A DNA stretch of 64,000 nucleotides from Chondrosia reniformis (Eukaryota; Porifera; Demospongiae; Chondrillida; Chondrillidae): assembly GCA_947172415.1 (NCBI GenBank), contig OX359197.1, positions 1,178,001 through 1,242,000 of the forward strand, read 5' to 3'. Positions 48,314 through 59,765 of the stretch are shown here, one piece after another. Every line of letters begins with the position of its first letter. The first letter of the stretch is position 1. Below the pieces are notes generated by a model. The model ran no database searches, was not told the DNA's origin, and saw only the letters and a program-made list of their open reading frames with translations. The position numbers and the translations under genes are program-made.

Positions 48314-49535
48314 TCAACCTCCATATGGTCTATTGTCATCATTGTCAAAATGTTCACACTCTCCTCCTTCTCTGTACTTTCTGTATTTGAAGTTAACACT
48401 GCTAAGATGATCCACTTTGTAGTCAGAATACTTCCCTTCTATCACATTGCCATTATCAGGATCTTTGGAGGTGCTAGAGGCTTGACTGCTTCCTGCATAC
48501 AGGCAAGGTAGTCCGTTACCATCCCACTGGATCTGCTCTAGCTCTGCCAGGAAACTCCTCACAACATCTCCCTTGACAGGATCAAGGATTTTAACTTTGT
48601 ACATCTTATCCTCAGCACTCATTTGGCGACCTCGATAAGGACCAACATAAGGTTCTTTAGTCATATTGATATTCCAAAACTGACCTAACAAGCAAGGCAC
48701 AAATAATGATCCATGCTATGATTAGTAAAATTGTATATGTAATACAAATGTGTATCTTACCAAGTAGGCCATGCGAGGTCGATCTAACTCCATCAACATA
48801 GGTTACTTGAAGCTCAAGTGCCTCTTCGCCTTCTGCTTGGGAACATGAAATGTTCAATGTCATTCCAGGCAGTCCACCTTCAAGACAATTGGGTAGAGAT
48901 ACAGAAATTTTGTTGCCATGGTTACTTGCCTGCACAAGAATGCCATCAGAATCAAAGGTTCCATTCAAAGGGTTCCCATCAACATAGACATGGCAATGGT
49001 GACGCTTCACTTTAACTCTATGACATTCTCCACCCTCACCATCCACTATGACACTGATTGCTTTGATAAGATTTGCTCTAGACTCCATTGTGGTCTTGTT
49101 ATAAAAGCTGTTGACAGTGACGCATTGATCTGATATGAGATTGTAGGTGTAGCCAGTCTTCCCTTGCACTTCATAGCAGAGTGCTCCATCAGTAAAGTCG
49201 GGTTGGTCACTGTAATCATTGTCCGATGGAAGAGGTACAGTGAATACAGCATCTCCCATTACATCAGCTTTATCTACATCATAGTCTATTGGTACTGTTG
49301 GAAAAGGAGGCAAAACATTAATTATGCAACCCCATTGCCATGACTTACAGTGTCTATTAAATAAAATATATATCTTATATATTGTGTATGATTTGATAGG
49401 GTGAAATCCAAGAGTGTGAATTATCACTAATTCATCTATTATGATAGATACTTTCAACATACCTAATTCTGAATTATTGCAAACAACTAGAACTGAAAGG
49501 ATAACCACGGTGACAGTTGGTAGGAAAGTTGTCAT
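48314..49535 (-). CDS. Secreted ITIH C-terminal-like protein, copy C2
   Basis: complement(48314-48684, 48761-49285, 49463-49535), 322 aa. Signal peptide MTTFLPTVTVVILSVLVVC, then the single domain with SHGLLGQFW across intron 2. The last residues (GECEHFDNDDNRPYGG) differ from the other copies. Intron 1 has no in-frame stop here, so the unspliced frame would also read through from signal peptide to domain. TATA box at 49601-49608. The neighbouring bZIP-type site of copies A, B and D is lost (TGCTGAGTTTT). Confidence 0.75.
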
Positions 49536-49949
49536 CTTTTTAAAAATGCCCTGTTTACTGAATTAAGCTGTCTGGTAGGGTGTTTCAGGTACGTCCATTT
49601 CTTTTATACTTGCTGAGTTTTATTACATCAAAAGGGAAGTGTAATGACACTATTATAGTTTTAACCACAGGCATTATAATACTACATGCTATGCCCATGT
49701 ATTAAGCCTTATAAGGAAACTGGTAAGTGCTTGGGATGAGGATACAGGAGTCTTCTCTTTCTCCTTTTGCTCCACTGGGCCGGACAGCTGTTTCTGGGAA
49801 TTCCATGCACCCTTCTTCAGTGACCCTGGGAATCTTTGTCTTTTCTTAATCTTTTGTGAAACCTTGGCATGAAGCCGTATGGCTGTCCTTATGCTGTAAA
49901 TAAAACATTCAGCTACTGGAAGACATTTATTGGAAGCAATTATTGCTGT
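49117..49949 (-). repeat. Large inverted repeat, left arm (about 830 bp)
   Basis: Pairs with 51093-51924. It contains the start of copy C2 (exon 1, intron 1, part of exon 2), its promoter, and a REP1 block. Differences between the arms are few. Confidence 0.9.
49738..49862 (-). repeat. REP1 repeat, minus orientation
   Basis: REP1 in the left arm of the large inverted repeat; its mirror is at 51197-51322. Both have AAGAAGGGTGCATGG where the other copies have GATGAAGGGCGG. Confidence 0.65.
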
Positions 49950-50145
49950 CCCTGATGATATAGCAACTATCTCCTGGGTTCAGTGAGTTCCCCTATGAAT
50001 ACCATTAGTTTATTTAAAAACGTTAAACTAATTAGAAAAACGTTAAACTAATTAGAAAAACGTTAAACTAATTAAGGTTTCTGACAAAAGGCTGCTAAAT
50101 AAACTAATAGTATTAGGAGGAGATAGTTGCTATATCATCAGGGAC
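49948..50145. repeat. Nested palindrome around a 20 bp triple repeat
   Basis: Arms 49948-50015 and 50097-50145 are inverted copies (CCTGATGATATAGCAACTAT on one side). Between them AAAAACGTTAAACTAATTAG occurs three times (50016-50074). The text on either side derives from the small secreted ORF (CCCCTATGAATACCATTAGT and AAGGTTTCTGACAAA), so the palindrome replaced its middle. Confidence 0.8.
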
Positions 50146-50221
50146 CATGTCCAGTTGATAAAAGGAATTAGGAGATATCGGTAAGACAGGTCTGGTGAAA
50201 ACATTCTATAGCATTTTTCTG

Positions 50222-50570
50222 TATATTGATGTCAACCATGCATGCATATAGAAAAATGAGGAATGAGGAAAATTCTCCGGAGTGTCTACATATATAAAGA
50301 GAACAGTTTTGCATGCAGGATCAGTCATTCTATAATGATGAAACTCTTCAAGGTTACAGATATAAATACATACATGCCCCTTATAGTCATTAACAAAGAA
50401 TTTAGCCCACAATCAATACCCATGATAACCATTATTAACATGTAAAATATATCTACTGCATTACTTTACACTGCTGCTTAGTACAGTGTATCTATGTCAT
50501 AAAGCCATATGCATGCCTCTGTGGTTAAAATTATGTAGCGTCACTATTTGGCTGAAAGGTTTGACAGAGA
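50222..50570 (-). repeat. Inverted copy of the ITIH-C to Penelope spacer
   Basis: Reverse complement of sequence matching about 56690-56990. It shows that the right-hand half of this region was copied in inverted orientation. Confidence 0.75.
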
Positions 50571-51092
50571 AATACGGATATGTACGTATACATTGAAGAG
50601 ATGATGGAACAATTCTGTGAGATTGAAACTTGCAAGTTTAAAATGTCTATGCACACAATAGTTTATAAGTCTAACGTCATTTGAATTTCCAAGTCCCTAT
50701 GTTAACTGTATATAACAAGTTGACCAGACCTGCTAGGGAAAATAATTAATTAGGTACACATTTGCTTATGTTATGATTTGTTCTACAGTGATTGGTGAAG
50801 TTTAGCCTATATAGATGGCTGCAATGTTGTTCTTTAAATGCTTCTTTATAGCCATGGACCTGCCATTTAGTTCAGGTCCCTCAAATAGCCTTGTAGTGTC
50901 TCCATAGATATGTCCTGAAATTTGGTATCTGTTAAGAGTAGCTAGCTGTAAATGGGTGACCATACCAATGAGATATTTCAGTGTAAGATATAGCTGACTG
51001 TCCCACAAGGGATCATTTCATTCCATGCAGTAGAGAGATTTTTTGTGGATGTCTTCTTTCATTCCTCACTAGAAAAGAGTTACTCCAGATAC
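50571..51092. other. Loop of the inverted repeat, single copy
   Basis: No gene supported and no similarity to other cassette copies seen. Confidence 0.4.
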
Positions 51093-51924
51093 ACAGAAAT
51101 AATTGCTTCCAATAAATGGCTTCCAGTAGCTGAATGTTTTATTTACAGCATAAGGACAGCCATACGGCTTCATGCCAAGGTTTCACAAAAGATTAAGAAA
51201 AGACAAAGATTCCCAGGGTCACTGAAGAAGGGTGCATGGAATTCCCAGAAACAGCTGTCCGGCCCAGTGGAGCAAAAGGAGAAAGAGAAGACTCCTGTAT
51301 CCTCATCCCAAGCACTTACAAGTTTCCTTATAAGGCTTAATACATGGGCATAGCATGTAGTATTATAATGCCTGTGGTTAAAACTATAATAGTGTCATTA
51401 CACTTCCCTTGTGATGTAATAAAACTTAGCAAGTATAAAAGAAATGGACGTACCTGAAGCACCCTACCAGACAGCTTAATTCAGTTAACAGGGCATTTTT
51501 AAAAAGATGACAACTTTCCTACCAACTGTCACCGTGGTTATCCTTTCAGTTCTAGTTGTTTGCAATAATTCAGAATTAGGTATGTTGAAAGTATCTATCA
51601 TAATAGGTGAATTAGTGATAATTCACACTCTTGGATTTCACCCTATCAAATCATACACAATATATAAGATATATATTTTATTTAATAGACACTGTAAGTC
51701 ATGGCAATGGGGTTGCATAATTAATGTTTTGCCTCCTTTCCAACAGTACCAATAGACTATGATGTAGATAAAGATGATGTAATGGGAGATGCTGTATTCA
51801 CTGTACCTCTTCCATCGAACAATGACTACAGTGACCAACCCAACTTTACTGAAGGAGCCCTCTGCTATGAAGTGCAAGGGAGGACTGGCTACACCTACAA
51901 TCTCATATCAGATCAATGCATCAC
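51093..51924 (+). repeat. Large inverted repeat, right arm
   Basis: Mirror of 49117-49949. Carries promoter (TATA at 51434-51441), REP1 and the 5' part of an ITIH-C-like gene on the plus strand. Confidence 0.9.
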
Positions 51925-51940
51925 CTCATGTACAAAATAA
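51507..51940 (+). pseudogene. Truncated ITIH-C-like gene, plus strand
   Basis: Exon 1 (51507-51579, signal peptide) and the start of exon 2 (from 51756) are intact. Homology breaks at about 51924 within SDQCIT, and the frame ends at TAA 51938-51940. It shows several substitutions against copy C2 (SNNDYSDQPNF for SDNDYSDQPDF). The last two thirds of the domain are missing. The promoter is kept, so a short secreted product could still be made. Confidence 0.8.
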
Positions 51941-52139
51941 ATTCTTAATAATTATTAAATGCCAGATATATATAAGATATAAAGTATGCATTCGAATCTT
52001 ACATATGAAGAAAGACTGTATGTATATATATATGAATCATGCATAAAGTGCTATTTAGAAATTCTAAATGGAAAAATTCACTTTTCACACACAACCCCTG
52101 CTATAACATGTGTATGCATATATACGTATATATCAGGCT

Positions 52140-52762
52140 AAGAGAGCCTCAAAAGGCTGCCCAATATTTAATTGCTAAATCAATGGCCGGAGCCTCTGGA
52201 AATTTTTCATATCACATCTTATACACACACTTTATAAAGCAGTAGTGATGAGCATCATCGAATACAGTTCACATGTATGGGATCTAGAGAATATAAGTGT
52301 TTAGAACATGTCCAGAACAACCTAATGAGAGTATTCCTTGGTTTGGGTAAGACTACACCTATTGCAGATCTTAGTGGAGAGATGAACTGGAGACCTTTGC
52401 ACTGGCACGCTAAATCGATTGTCTTTAAATAGTGGTATCACATTAATAATCTACCAAATACACGATTACCTATAGCTAAACAAACACTACTACATCTTTC
52501 TAAACTAAACTTAATGGACAGTTGGTATATACTCAAGCTTCCATAGTGTACTCCAAGATTTATCAGTACAAAATCATACTCTAACATTGATGTCCCCTTT
52601 AGTAATAAACAGGCCTTTATCAAATATACACTACAGAAAATCAATAATTCAGCATTAAAGGAATGGAATAAGGATATAAATAGAATAGAAATCAATAGTC
52701 AGTCTGGTGGTAGGTTGGCTCTCTACAGACACACAAGAATAGGCAATAAGAAAAGGAGCTAG
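52140..52762 (+). pseudogene. Non-LTR retrotransposon (LINE) 3' fragment
   Basis: Readable in pieces on the plus strand: SIIEYSSHVWDLENISVLE, then HVQNNLMRVFLGLGKTTPIA, and DLSGEMNWRPLHWHAKS. These match the region after the reverse transcriptase in LINE proteins, where ER(V)QN.LMR...G is typical. It carries stops (near 52430 and 52545) and has no 5' part. The last bases (CACAAGAATAGGCAATAAGA) also appear at 44607 in copy C. Confidence 0.75.
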
Positions 52763-53640
52763 GCGTGAGGCAAAATATGTACGGGATTGCTGTGAGTGAA
52801 ATAAATTAGTGAAGGGGTGTGGCATTGATATGTTAGCAATAATAAAATTTCGTCATATGTTTAAAACTTTACTTAGTATATATATGTACACTAAAGGGAA
52901 CACAAATGAAGTGTCATATAATCACTCAAGTCTTGGCAAATGTGCATGACACAGAATTGATAAAATTAATATGTTTACCAGTTAAAGTGTAAAAATAACA
53001 CAAAACCAGCATATGTTTTTAGGGTGTACCAAGACACATGCACTTCAAAAAAGTATTTTTTAGTGTCCAAATTTTTAGAGAATACGGTAGTTCTTAAATT
53101 GCATGGTATTGCATGGTGTCGTGTACGTACATATACGTATATACAGTCCATGATATAAAATAGTACATATATGCTGTCGAAATATATACATTATAATTAT
53201 TACAATTATATTATCTTCCACCCGCAATCTTTTAACCACAATCTTTTAACCACAATCTTTTAACTGTAATCTTTTATTATCCACTCTTGTCATCAACTTT
53301 AATTGTTTCATAAGGTTAGCTCTAGATTTGAGTTGTTTCAGGGACTGTTGACAGTGAAACGTAAAATACAGTTTAATCTAACATATACAGCGTGAATTGT
53401 TGATTAATAGGATATACAGTGTGAATTAGTTAATAACAGGAAGTGGCTACTCAATGCCATGCAGAGTATAAATCAGTTATAGCTCATCACCTCGGACTTC
53501 CTAAAGGATATAATTACTCTGCCTCGACTTAACCTTAGCATTGTATTGTATTCTGACCACCGTCCTCACCTATGGGCTATATAACTATTACACAACTAGT
53601 ACACTACGTATGTACTAGGCGTCTGTGAATTCTCCTAGCT

Positions 53641-53769
53641 ATGAATACAATTAGTAACATGATCCTGTATTTGTTACTGATTTGTACTTTACACTGGTCA
53701 GACTCAAAGATGTCACCTTTCCTGAAGCACTACACCTTTGTAGCCAACATAGAAGAAGCTGAACTATAA
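53641..53769 (+). pseudogene. Small secreted peptide, copy D, truncated
   Basis: Starts MNTISNMILYLLLICTLHW like the other copies. Loss of a few bases at GAACTATAAGG creates TAA at 53767-53769 after 42 codons. Confidence 0.6.
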
Positions 53770-53941
53770 GGTTTCTGACAAAGGATTTAGCAACCAAAAA
53801 ACATCCCGCAAATCTGTTTACAGTAGAATGATAAGTGACCTCATGTCATTGTGCAAAACAAATTCTTTTATGTTATAATTACTGTAGGTATATGTATGTA
53901 CATGAAATGATTAGGAATATTTGTTGCCATCATGATAATAG

Positions 53942-54069
53942 AGAAATTCTAATGACCCAATCATCATAAATTGAACGTTTTGACACTCATCATTCATTGC
54001 TGATGAAGACCTTTGGGTCGAAACGTTCAATTTATAATAATTATGTTGCTGAGGCTCATTAGAATTTCT
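53942..54069. mobile_element. Fold-back element with hammerhead-like core, copy D
   Basis: The left TIR has lost about 10 bp (AATGACCC for AATGAGCCTCAGCA...CCC). The outer stem is perfect here, ATAAATTGAACGTTT against its full complement. The stem II loop is shorter (GACC, TTTG, GGTC). Confidence 0.55.
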
Positions 54070-54634
54070 CTATCATATACGTACTAATATGAATGTGCAT
54101 ATATGTACTTTCCATTGTATTATGAAAGGGCATATACGTATGAAACATGCATAAAAGAGCTATAAAGAAATTCTAAATGGAATAATTCACTGTTCACACA
54201 CAACCCCTGCTATAACATGTATGCATGCATATATATACATATAAATCAGGGCTGCTGGGCGGACTATAGGATTGATTTTGCCCCCCCCCCCTAGACTATT
54301 GGGAAGTTAATATAAATTGCTTCGACACCTTTATACCATTGCTTCCCCTGTTCTGCATACAGCCCTGTACATATTCATCTTCTTGTTTTTGATTTTTTTT
54401 AAGAATTTAAGAATTATGTTACCATGCATATGCATACTTTCATTTTGTTTTATATTATAACTTTCTCAAATTGCATGTCTTATACATATATAATCATCAT
54501 GATGATGATGGTTAACAATGTGATTTTAGATGATCGTGATCATGAGGTTCAGTAAATGTAAGGATGATCATTGTTTCATAAATTTTGTGCATATACAGTA
54601 CAGTACAGTACAGTATTAAGTTTAACTCAATTAA

Positions 54635-55255
54635 CCCTTTATGCGCGAGTGACGCATATTTGCGTCTAATAATTAGGTATGGTCAATAGCGAGTGACGCA
54701 TATTTGCGTTCAAGGTAACAGCGGCTTATTTGTAGCGCAATCTACAGAGGTACGCGCAAGTACTGCAGCCGAAACGTTGGCGATACCAAGACTAAAGACG
54801 GAGGTTTATTTGTGCGCCTTATTCTGCTTACCACGCTTCACTTGACGGTTTGGTAAACAATTTGTTTGAGGCTACGACGCTTCTCCAATGTTCTAGGGCT
54901 TTGAAAAGACTACATAAAGATATACCGTTACAAAAGGATAACCAGGGCTCTTCCTGACCGAATTTGCTTCCGTAGATAGTCAGAGAAAGCTTCTTATCCG
55001 AAGGAACTTAGAAAACATAGCCGTGCTTACTTTCTTCACTAAAAGAGGTAATATCTCGAAAATTAGAACATCTTAGAAGCCAATAGAGCAACAAAATATG
55101 GCTAAAAATCGGCATCAAAGTTTTACCGTCATAAAGAGTTGCCACATTGCTATGGAGGTGACGAATTTTAATTCCTGCCTCATGGTGTCCTCGTGACAAT
55201 TAAATATCGCTTCTGGTGATTATTACGCCCACGTAATTATCTCGCGCATAAAGGG
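54635..55255. mobile_element. piggyBac-like MITE, 621 bp, TTAA target duplication
   Basis: TIRs CCCTTTATGCGCGAG and its exact complement, flanked by TTAA at 54631-54634 and 55256-55259. Cassette copies A, B and C have a single TTAA at the matching empty site (around 6196, 17152 and 46516). The left end has a subterminal repeat, GCGAGTGACGCATATTTGCG, at about 54645 and 54689. There is no transposase, so it is non-autonomous. TTAA duplication with CCC-starting TIRs is diagnostic of the piggyBac superfamily. Confidence 0.9.
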
Positions 55256-55379
55256 TTAACAATGTTATCAGAGATAACATATACGTTTAAGATAATAATT
55301 ATGTTGATGTATGGAAATATAGTTCTCTTGAGCTTGTAGAATGGACATCATACACTAGTCACGTATATGGTCAAAATCT

Positions 55380-56604
55380 CTATTTTCCATTATATGGTCT
55401 GCTATCATCGTTGTCAAGATTTTTACATTGACCACCTTCCTTGTACTTTCTGTATTTGAAATCTATGATGCTAAGATGATTCACTTTGTAGTCAGAATAC
55501 TTCCCTTCTATCACATTGCCATTATCAGGATCTTTGGAGGTGCTAGAGGCTTGACTGCTTCCTGCATACAGGCAAGGTAGTCCGTTACCGTTCCACTGGA
55601 TCTGCTCTAGCTCTGCCAGGAAACTCCTCACAACATCTCCCTTGACAGGATCAAGGATTTTAACTTTGTACATCTTATCCTCAGCACTCATTTGGCGACC
55701 TCGATAAGGACCAACATAAGGTTCTTTAGTCATATTGATATTCCAAAACTGACCTAACAAGCAAGGTACAAATAATGATCCATGCTATGATTAGTAAAAT
55801 TGTATATGTAATACAAATGTGTATCTTACCAAGTAGGCCATGTGAGGTTGATCTAACTCCATCAACATAGGTTACTTGAAGCTCAAGTGCCTCTTCGCCT
55901 TCTGCTTGGGAACATGAAATGTTCAATGTCATTCCAGGCAGTCCACCTTCAAGACAATTGGGTAGAGATACAGAAATTTTGTTGCCATGGTTACTTGCCT
56001 GCACACGAATGCCATCAGAATCAAAGGTTCCATTCAAAGGGTTCCCATCAACATAGACATGGCAATGGTGACGCTTCACTTTAACTCTATGACATTCTCC
56101 ACTCTCGCCATCCACTAAGACACTGATTGCTTTGATAAGATTTGCTCTAGACTCCATTGTGGTCTTGTTATAAAAGCTGTTGACAGTGACACATTGATCT
56201 GATATGAGATTGTAGGTGTAGCCAGTCTTCCCTTGCACTTCATAGCAGAGTGCTCCATCAGTAAAGTCGGGTTGGTCACTGTAATCATTGTCCGATGGAA
56301 GAGGTACAGTGAATACAGCATCTCCCATTACATCAGCTTTATCTACATCATAGTCTATTGGTACTGTTGGAAAAGGAGGCAAAACATTAATTATGCAACC
56401 CCATTGCCATGACTTACAGTGTCTATTAAATAAAATATTTATCTAATATATTGTGTATGATTTGATAGGGTGACTTCCTAGAGTGTGAATTATCACTAAT
56501 TCACCTATTATGATAGATACTTTCAACATACCTAATTCTGAATTATTGCAAACAGCTAGAACTGAAAGGATTACCACGGTGACAGTTGGTAGGAAAGTTG
56601 TCAT
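55380..56604 (-). CDS. Secreted ITIH C-terminal-like protein, copy D
   Basis: complement(55380-55753, 55830-56354, 56532-56604), 323 aa. Signal peptide, domain hallmarks and splice phases as in the other copies. The C-terminus has one extra residue (RPYNGK), and CETLDN has become CKNLDN. TATA box and bZIP-type site at 56669-56688. The piggyBac-like MITE lies 125 bp beyond its stop codon. Confidence 0.75.
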
Positions 56605-56668
56605 CTTTTTAAAATGCCCTGTTAACTGAATTAAGCTGTCTGGTAGGGTGTTTCAGATACGTCCATTT

Positions 56669-56688
56669 CTTTTATATTTGCTGAGTCA
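56669..56688 (-). promoter_or_regulatory. TATA box and NF-E2/AP-1-like site, copy D
   Basis: TATAAAAG followed upstream by TGACTCAGCA, as in copies A and B. Confidence 0.55.
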
Positions 56689-56974
56689 AACCTTTCAGTC
56701 GAATAGTGACACTATATAATTTTAACCACAGAGGCATGCATATACACTGTACTAAGCAGCAATGTAAAGTAATGCTATAGATATATTTTACATGTTAATA
56801 ATGGTTATCATGGGTATTGATTGTGGGCTAAAGTCTTTGTTAATGACTATAAGGGGCATGTATGTATGCACATATTTATATCTGAAACCTTGAAGAGTTT
56901 CATCATTGTAGAATGACTGATCCTGCATGCAAAATTAATTGTTTTCTTTACATAGACACACAGGAGAATTTTCC

Positions 56975-57527
56975 TCATTCATTTTCATCATTCCTCATCA
57001 ACAAGGGTTGGTCTTTATTTTGATGGCTTCCTTCGCTTTTTTTCTTAACTTGTGTGGTTCTTTCTGTATAATCTTGGCATTCTCCCGTGAGCTGCTGTGG
57101 AGTGTGTCCCTGACATGCACAGCAATGGAATTGTTGAAGTCACTCCTTTGGCTGTCCTTTGATGTTCCTTGAGCCTTTTATTGAGAGTCTTGGAGGTTTC
57201 ACCAATGTAGGTGTCTCTGCATTCACAGGGTATCTGGTAGATGACTCTGATTATCTTGTCAAGAGGAGTTGGTGTTTTCACCCTAGTCAGCAGAGAGCAC
57301 AGTGTTGAAGGTGCCTTGTGTACTACCCTAATATTAAGCTATCTGCAGATCCTCTGGAGATTTTCACTGATGCCTTGGATGTATGGAAGGCAGAGGATTC
57401 TTTCTTGTTCTTCAGTTTCTTCTTCAGCATCCTTCTTACTTCCCTTCCACTTGTCCCCTAGGGTAGTCATTGGCCACAAATGTGTCCTCAATGTCTCATT
57501 GAATAGGGTGGCCATGGTTTTGACCAA
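56975..57527 (-). pseudogene. Penelope-like element fragment, copy D
   Basis: RT tail (ERILCLPYIQGISENLQRIC, 57527-57339) and GIY-YIG part (RVIYQIPCECRDTYIGET, 57281 onward). There is a frame change after LKEHQRTAKG caused by deletion of a few bases near 57135. Same relic as copy B, independently decayed. Confidence 0.85.
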
Positions 57528-57978
57528 CCATATACGTACTTAAAGAGTACTTTATATACCTTACTCTCTGATATCTATGTGTATACATATGTACGTACAT
57601 AATATACTTCCTCAGTGAAACTAATACTTATTCAAAGTTGGTGTCATATGCCGGATTCGAATAGTCAGTATTTATGTGATACAGGACAAAATGGTATTAT
57701 ATATACTGTATATAGAATTATTTTTTCTTTTGCTATTTTTCCTGTATCATAGTGAATTCAAGTTACATCTATATGACATCTATCTTTTGATGATAACTAA
57801 ATATACGTAGGTGTTGGTCATTACTCTGTTCACAACCAGTGAAGTTTCTACAAAGAGTGCCGTATACCTGCATGACCACTTTGAAAGATTTCTTAGCTAT
57901 ATATGAACATTATCATACAAAGCTAGTTAATACATATCATATGTACTTATATAGATCACGAGCTGCTGGCCATTATAT

Positions 57979-58116
57979 ATAACCACTAGCATAAGCCCAG
58001 ACAGGAGCAATCATTATAACGATCTCTTGTATTTGTGACATTAAATCCAGTTCCAAGTTATGGTCCTCCAAAGTTATGGGCCATTGCTGTATTACTAATA
58101 TCACTGTACTCTATAT
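57979..58116 (-). pseudogene. Decayed piece of a collagen/fibrinogen-like gene, copy D
   Basis: Same relic as 19842-19977: antisense text aligning with the middle of the collagen-like gene, heavily decayed. Confidence 0.6.
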
Positions 58117-58682
58117 ATATTATGTACATGGAGGTATATAGCAAGACAGTTTTATATATACGTGTATGTACAGTTTATATTAGATCTGTAACTACTGAAG
58201 CGCGCAGTCTGTGCTTCCGTGCTGCCTCTCCTAGATTGTACTGCATCACATGTATTACATTATGTACTGAATTAAGAGAGTCAAAAAGGAATCAACAAAA
58301 GGTACGATACAATTCTCTGCTGTACTACCCAACTCTTTTTGCTTTATAGCACTACAACCAATAATGGTATGAAGCCCTATGTCCCTATGTTTATTAACAT
58401 GAGCTAAACGATAACCTAGCAGTGAATGTACAGTTAATCCTTAAATTTGGTATATCTTCCTACGTATATATACATAAATATATATAGCTAACTATACAAG
58501 CAAATGACCTTAGAACCAACCCATTTCCAGAAAGAGGGGCTAAGCACATTCAAAATTTACTTTACATCATACATTGCAGCTGTGTATAATATACGAAGTT
58601 GCATCTAAATGATTCATTCAGCACATGTACAGTTCTACAGTTTTTCTAGCTATCTCAAAATTATCTCTGTTAGTAGTAGTAA

Positions 58683-59765
58683 CTAGTAGACATAAATGTC
58701 CAATGTTTCCAGACCTATGTTGTCAATGAAGTTACTCACTCGTACAACTCCACACCAGCGTACTTCTATATCTTCAGTAGTAGGATTGTCCAGTGCTACA
58801 TTAAACCATGGTCTTCCATCGTCAGGACAACAGTTGCTACCTTCATAACAATTGCCTTGCCACATTGTATAGTTGGTGAACCACTCACCAAAAATTGGGG
58901 GAGAATACTTTGTGGCTGATTCACAGAAATAGTTGTTTCCAACAAAGGAAGGAGGCTGTTGTCCTCCTGGAGTACAGGGACAGTTACCACCATTACTTGG
59001 GGTTTCTTGATAACCACTAGCGTAAGTCCAGACATGGGTACGATTATTAGGAGGACCTCTTGTTATTTCAAGACCAGATACATATATATCATTAATGGAT
59101 TCAGTTGTTGCTGCAAATGCAATTGTATCTCCTCCACTGTGAGCGTACCCCACTGCTCTACCACAGATATTACTGTACTCTACACCTTCCGATGGATAAT
59201 ATACAGAATTGCATGGTTGAGTAGAAATAGTGCTGTTATGTCTGCCACACATAGTTTTACCATTGACCTCATACTTAGTAAGATTACTGGGACAGGTATC
59301 TGATACACTGGTATCCAGATAGGCTATACGCATAACTCCTCTCACTCCACATGCTGTGGTATCCATATCACAGTAGACTTGTTGAGGAGATGATTCAGTG
59401 GAGATCCAATAGAGACCAGAAGGACAAAAGTTATTGTTCTGGTAGACATCACGGCAGGAAGAAGCAGACTGGTCTGGAGTGGAGCCAATGCAAGGAGAAC
59501 TTGATGAAGAAGGACTTGGTGAAGGTATATAGTAAGTAGTGGTCTCTATGGGAGTTTCTTTAGTTATATAAACTGTTTCAGTGACTGTAGTAGTTGGTAG
59601 GCACTGATTGGATAAACCAGGTGGACCGGGAGGACCAGGAGGACCAGGGGGACCAGGGGGACCAGGGATGATATGCAGTGATGGAAAGTTATGGCATTTT
59701 CCTTCATTTGACTGAGCATTTACATAAGCAGTCAATGCTAGTACTAGTACATACAGCAGGAACAT
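58683..59765 (-). CDS. Collagen-like / fibrinogen-related secreted protein, full-length copy
   Basis: Single exon, 360 aa, start at 59765. Signal peptide MFLLYVLVLALTAYVNAQ; collagen tract IPGPPGPPGPPGPPGPPG at about residues 33-50; Thr/Pro/Ser-rich linker to about 90; then a cysteine-rich fibrinogen-related domain from SCRDVYQNNNFCPSGLYW through VYCDMDTTACGVRGVMRIAY to EVRWCGVVRVSN and a final DIYVY. Potential N-glycosylation sites include NLT, NST, NRT and NYT. The build resembles ficolin-style recognition or matrix proteins (collagen stalk plus binding head), but the collagen run is very short. Nearly identical to the nonsense-truncated copy at 8660-9742. It faces the same way as the ITIH-C gene. 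Confidence 0.85.
   Translation of the reverse strand: MFLLYVLVLALTAYVNAQSNEGKCHNFPSLHIIPGPPGPPGPPGPPGPPGLSNQCLPTTTVTETVYITKETPIETTTYYIPSPSPSSSSSPCIGSTPDQSASSCRDVYQNNNFCPSGLYWISTESSPQQVYCDMDTTACGVRGVMRIAYLDTSVSDTCPSNLTKYEVNGKTMCGRHNSTISTQPCNSVYYPSEGVEYSNICGRAVGYAHSGGDTIAFAATTESINDIYVSGLEITRGPPNNRTHVWTYASGYQETPSNGGNCPCTPGGQQPPSFVGNNYFCESATKYSPPIFGEWFTNYTMWQGNCYEGSNCCPDDGRPWFNVALDNPTTEDIEVRWCGVVRVSNFIDNIGLETLDIYVY

Larger units (their letters stand above)
39147..50570 (+). repeat. Cassette copy C (rearranged)
   Basis: Shares its left edge with copy A (GATGCAATATAGAATC). It carries a private 677 bp element, an expanded 11 bp tandem, a 59 bp minisatellite and two adjacent ITIH-C-like genes, and runs into a large inverted repeat. 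It is more diverged from A and B than they are from each other. Confidence 0.85.
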
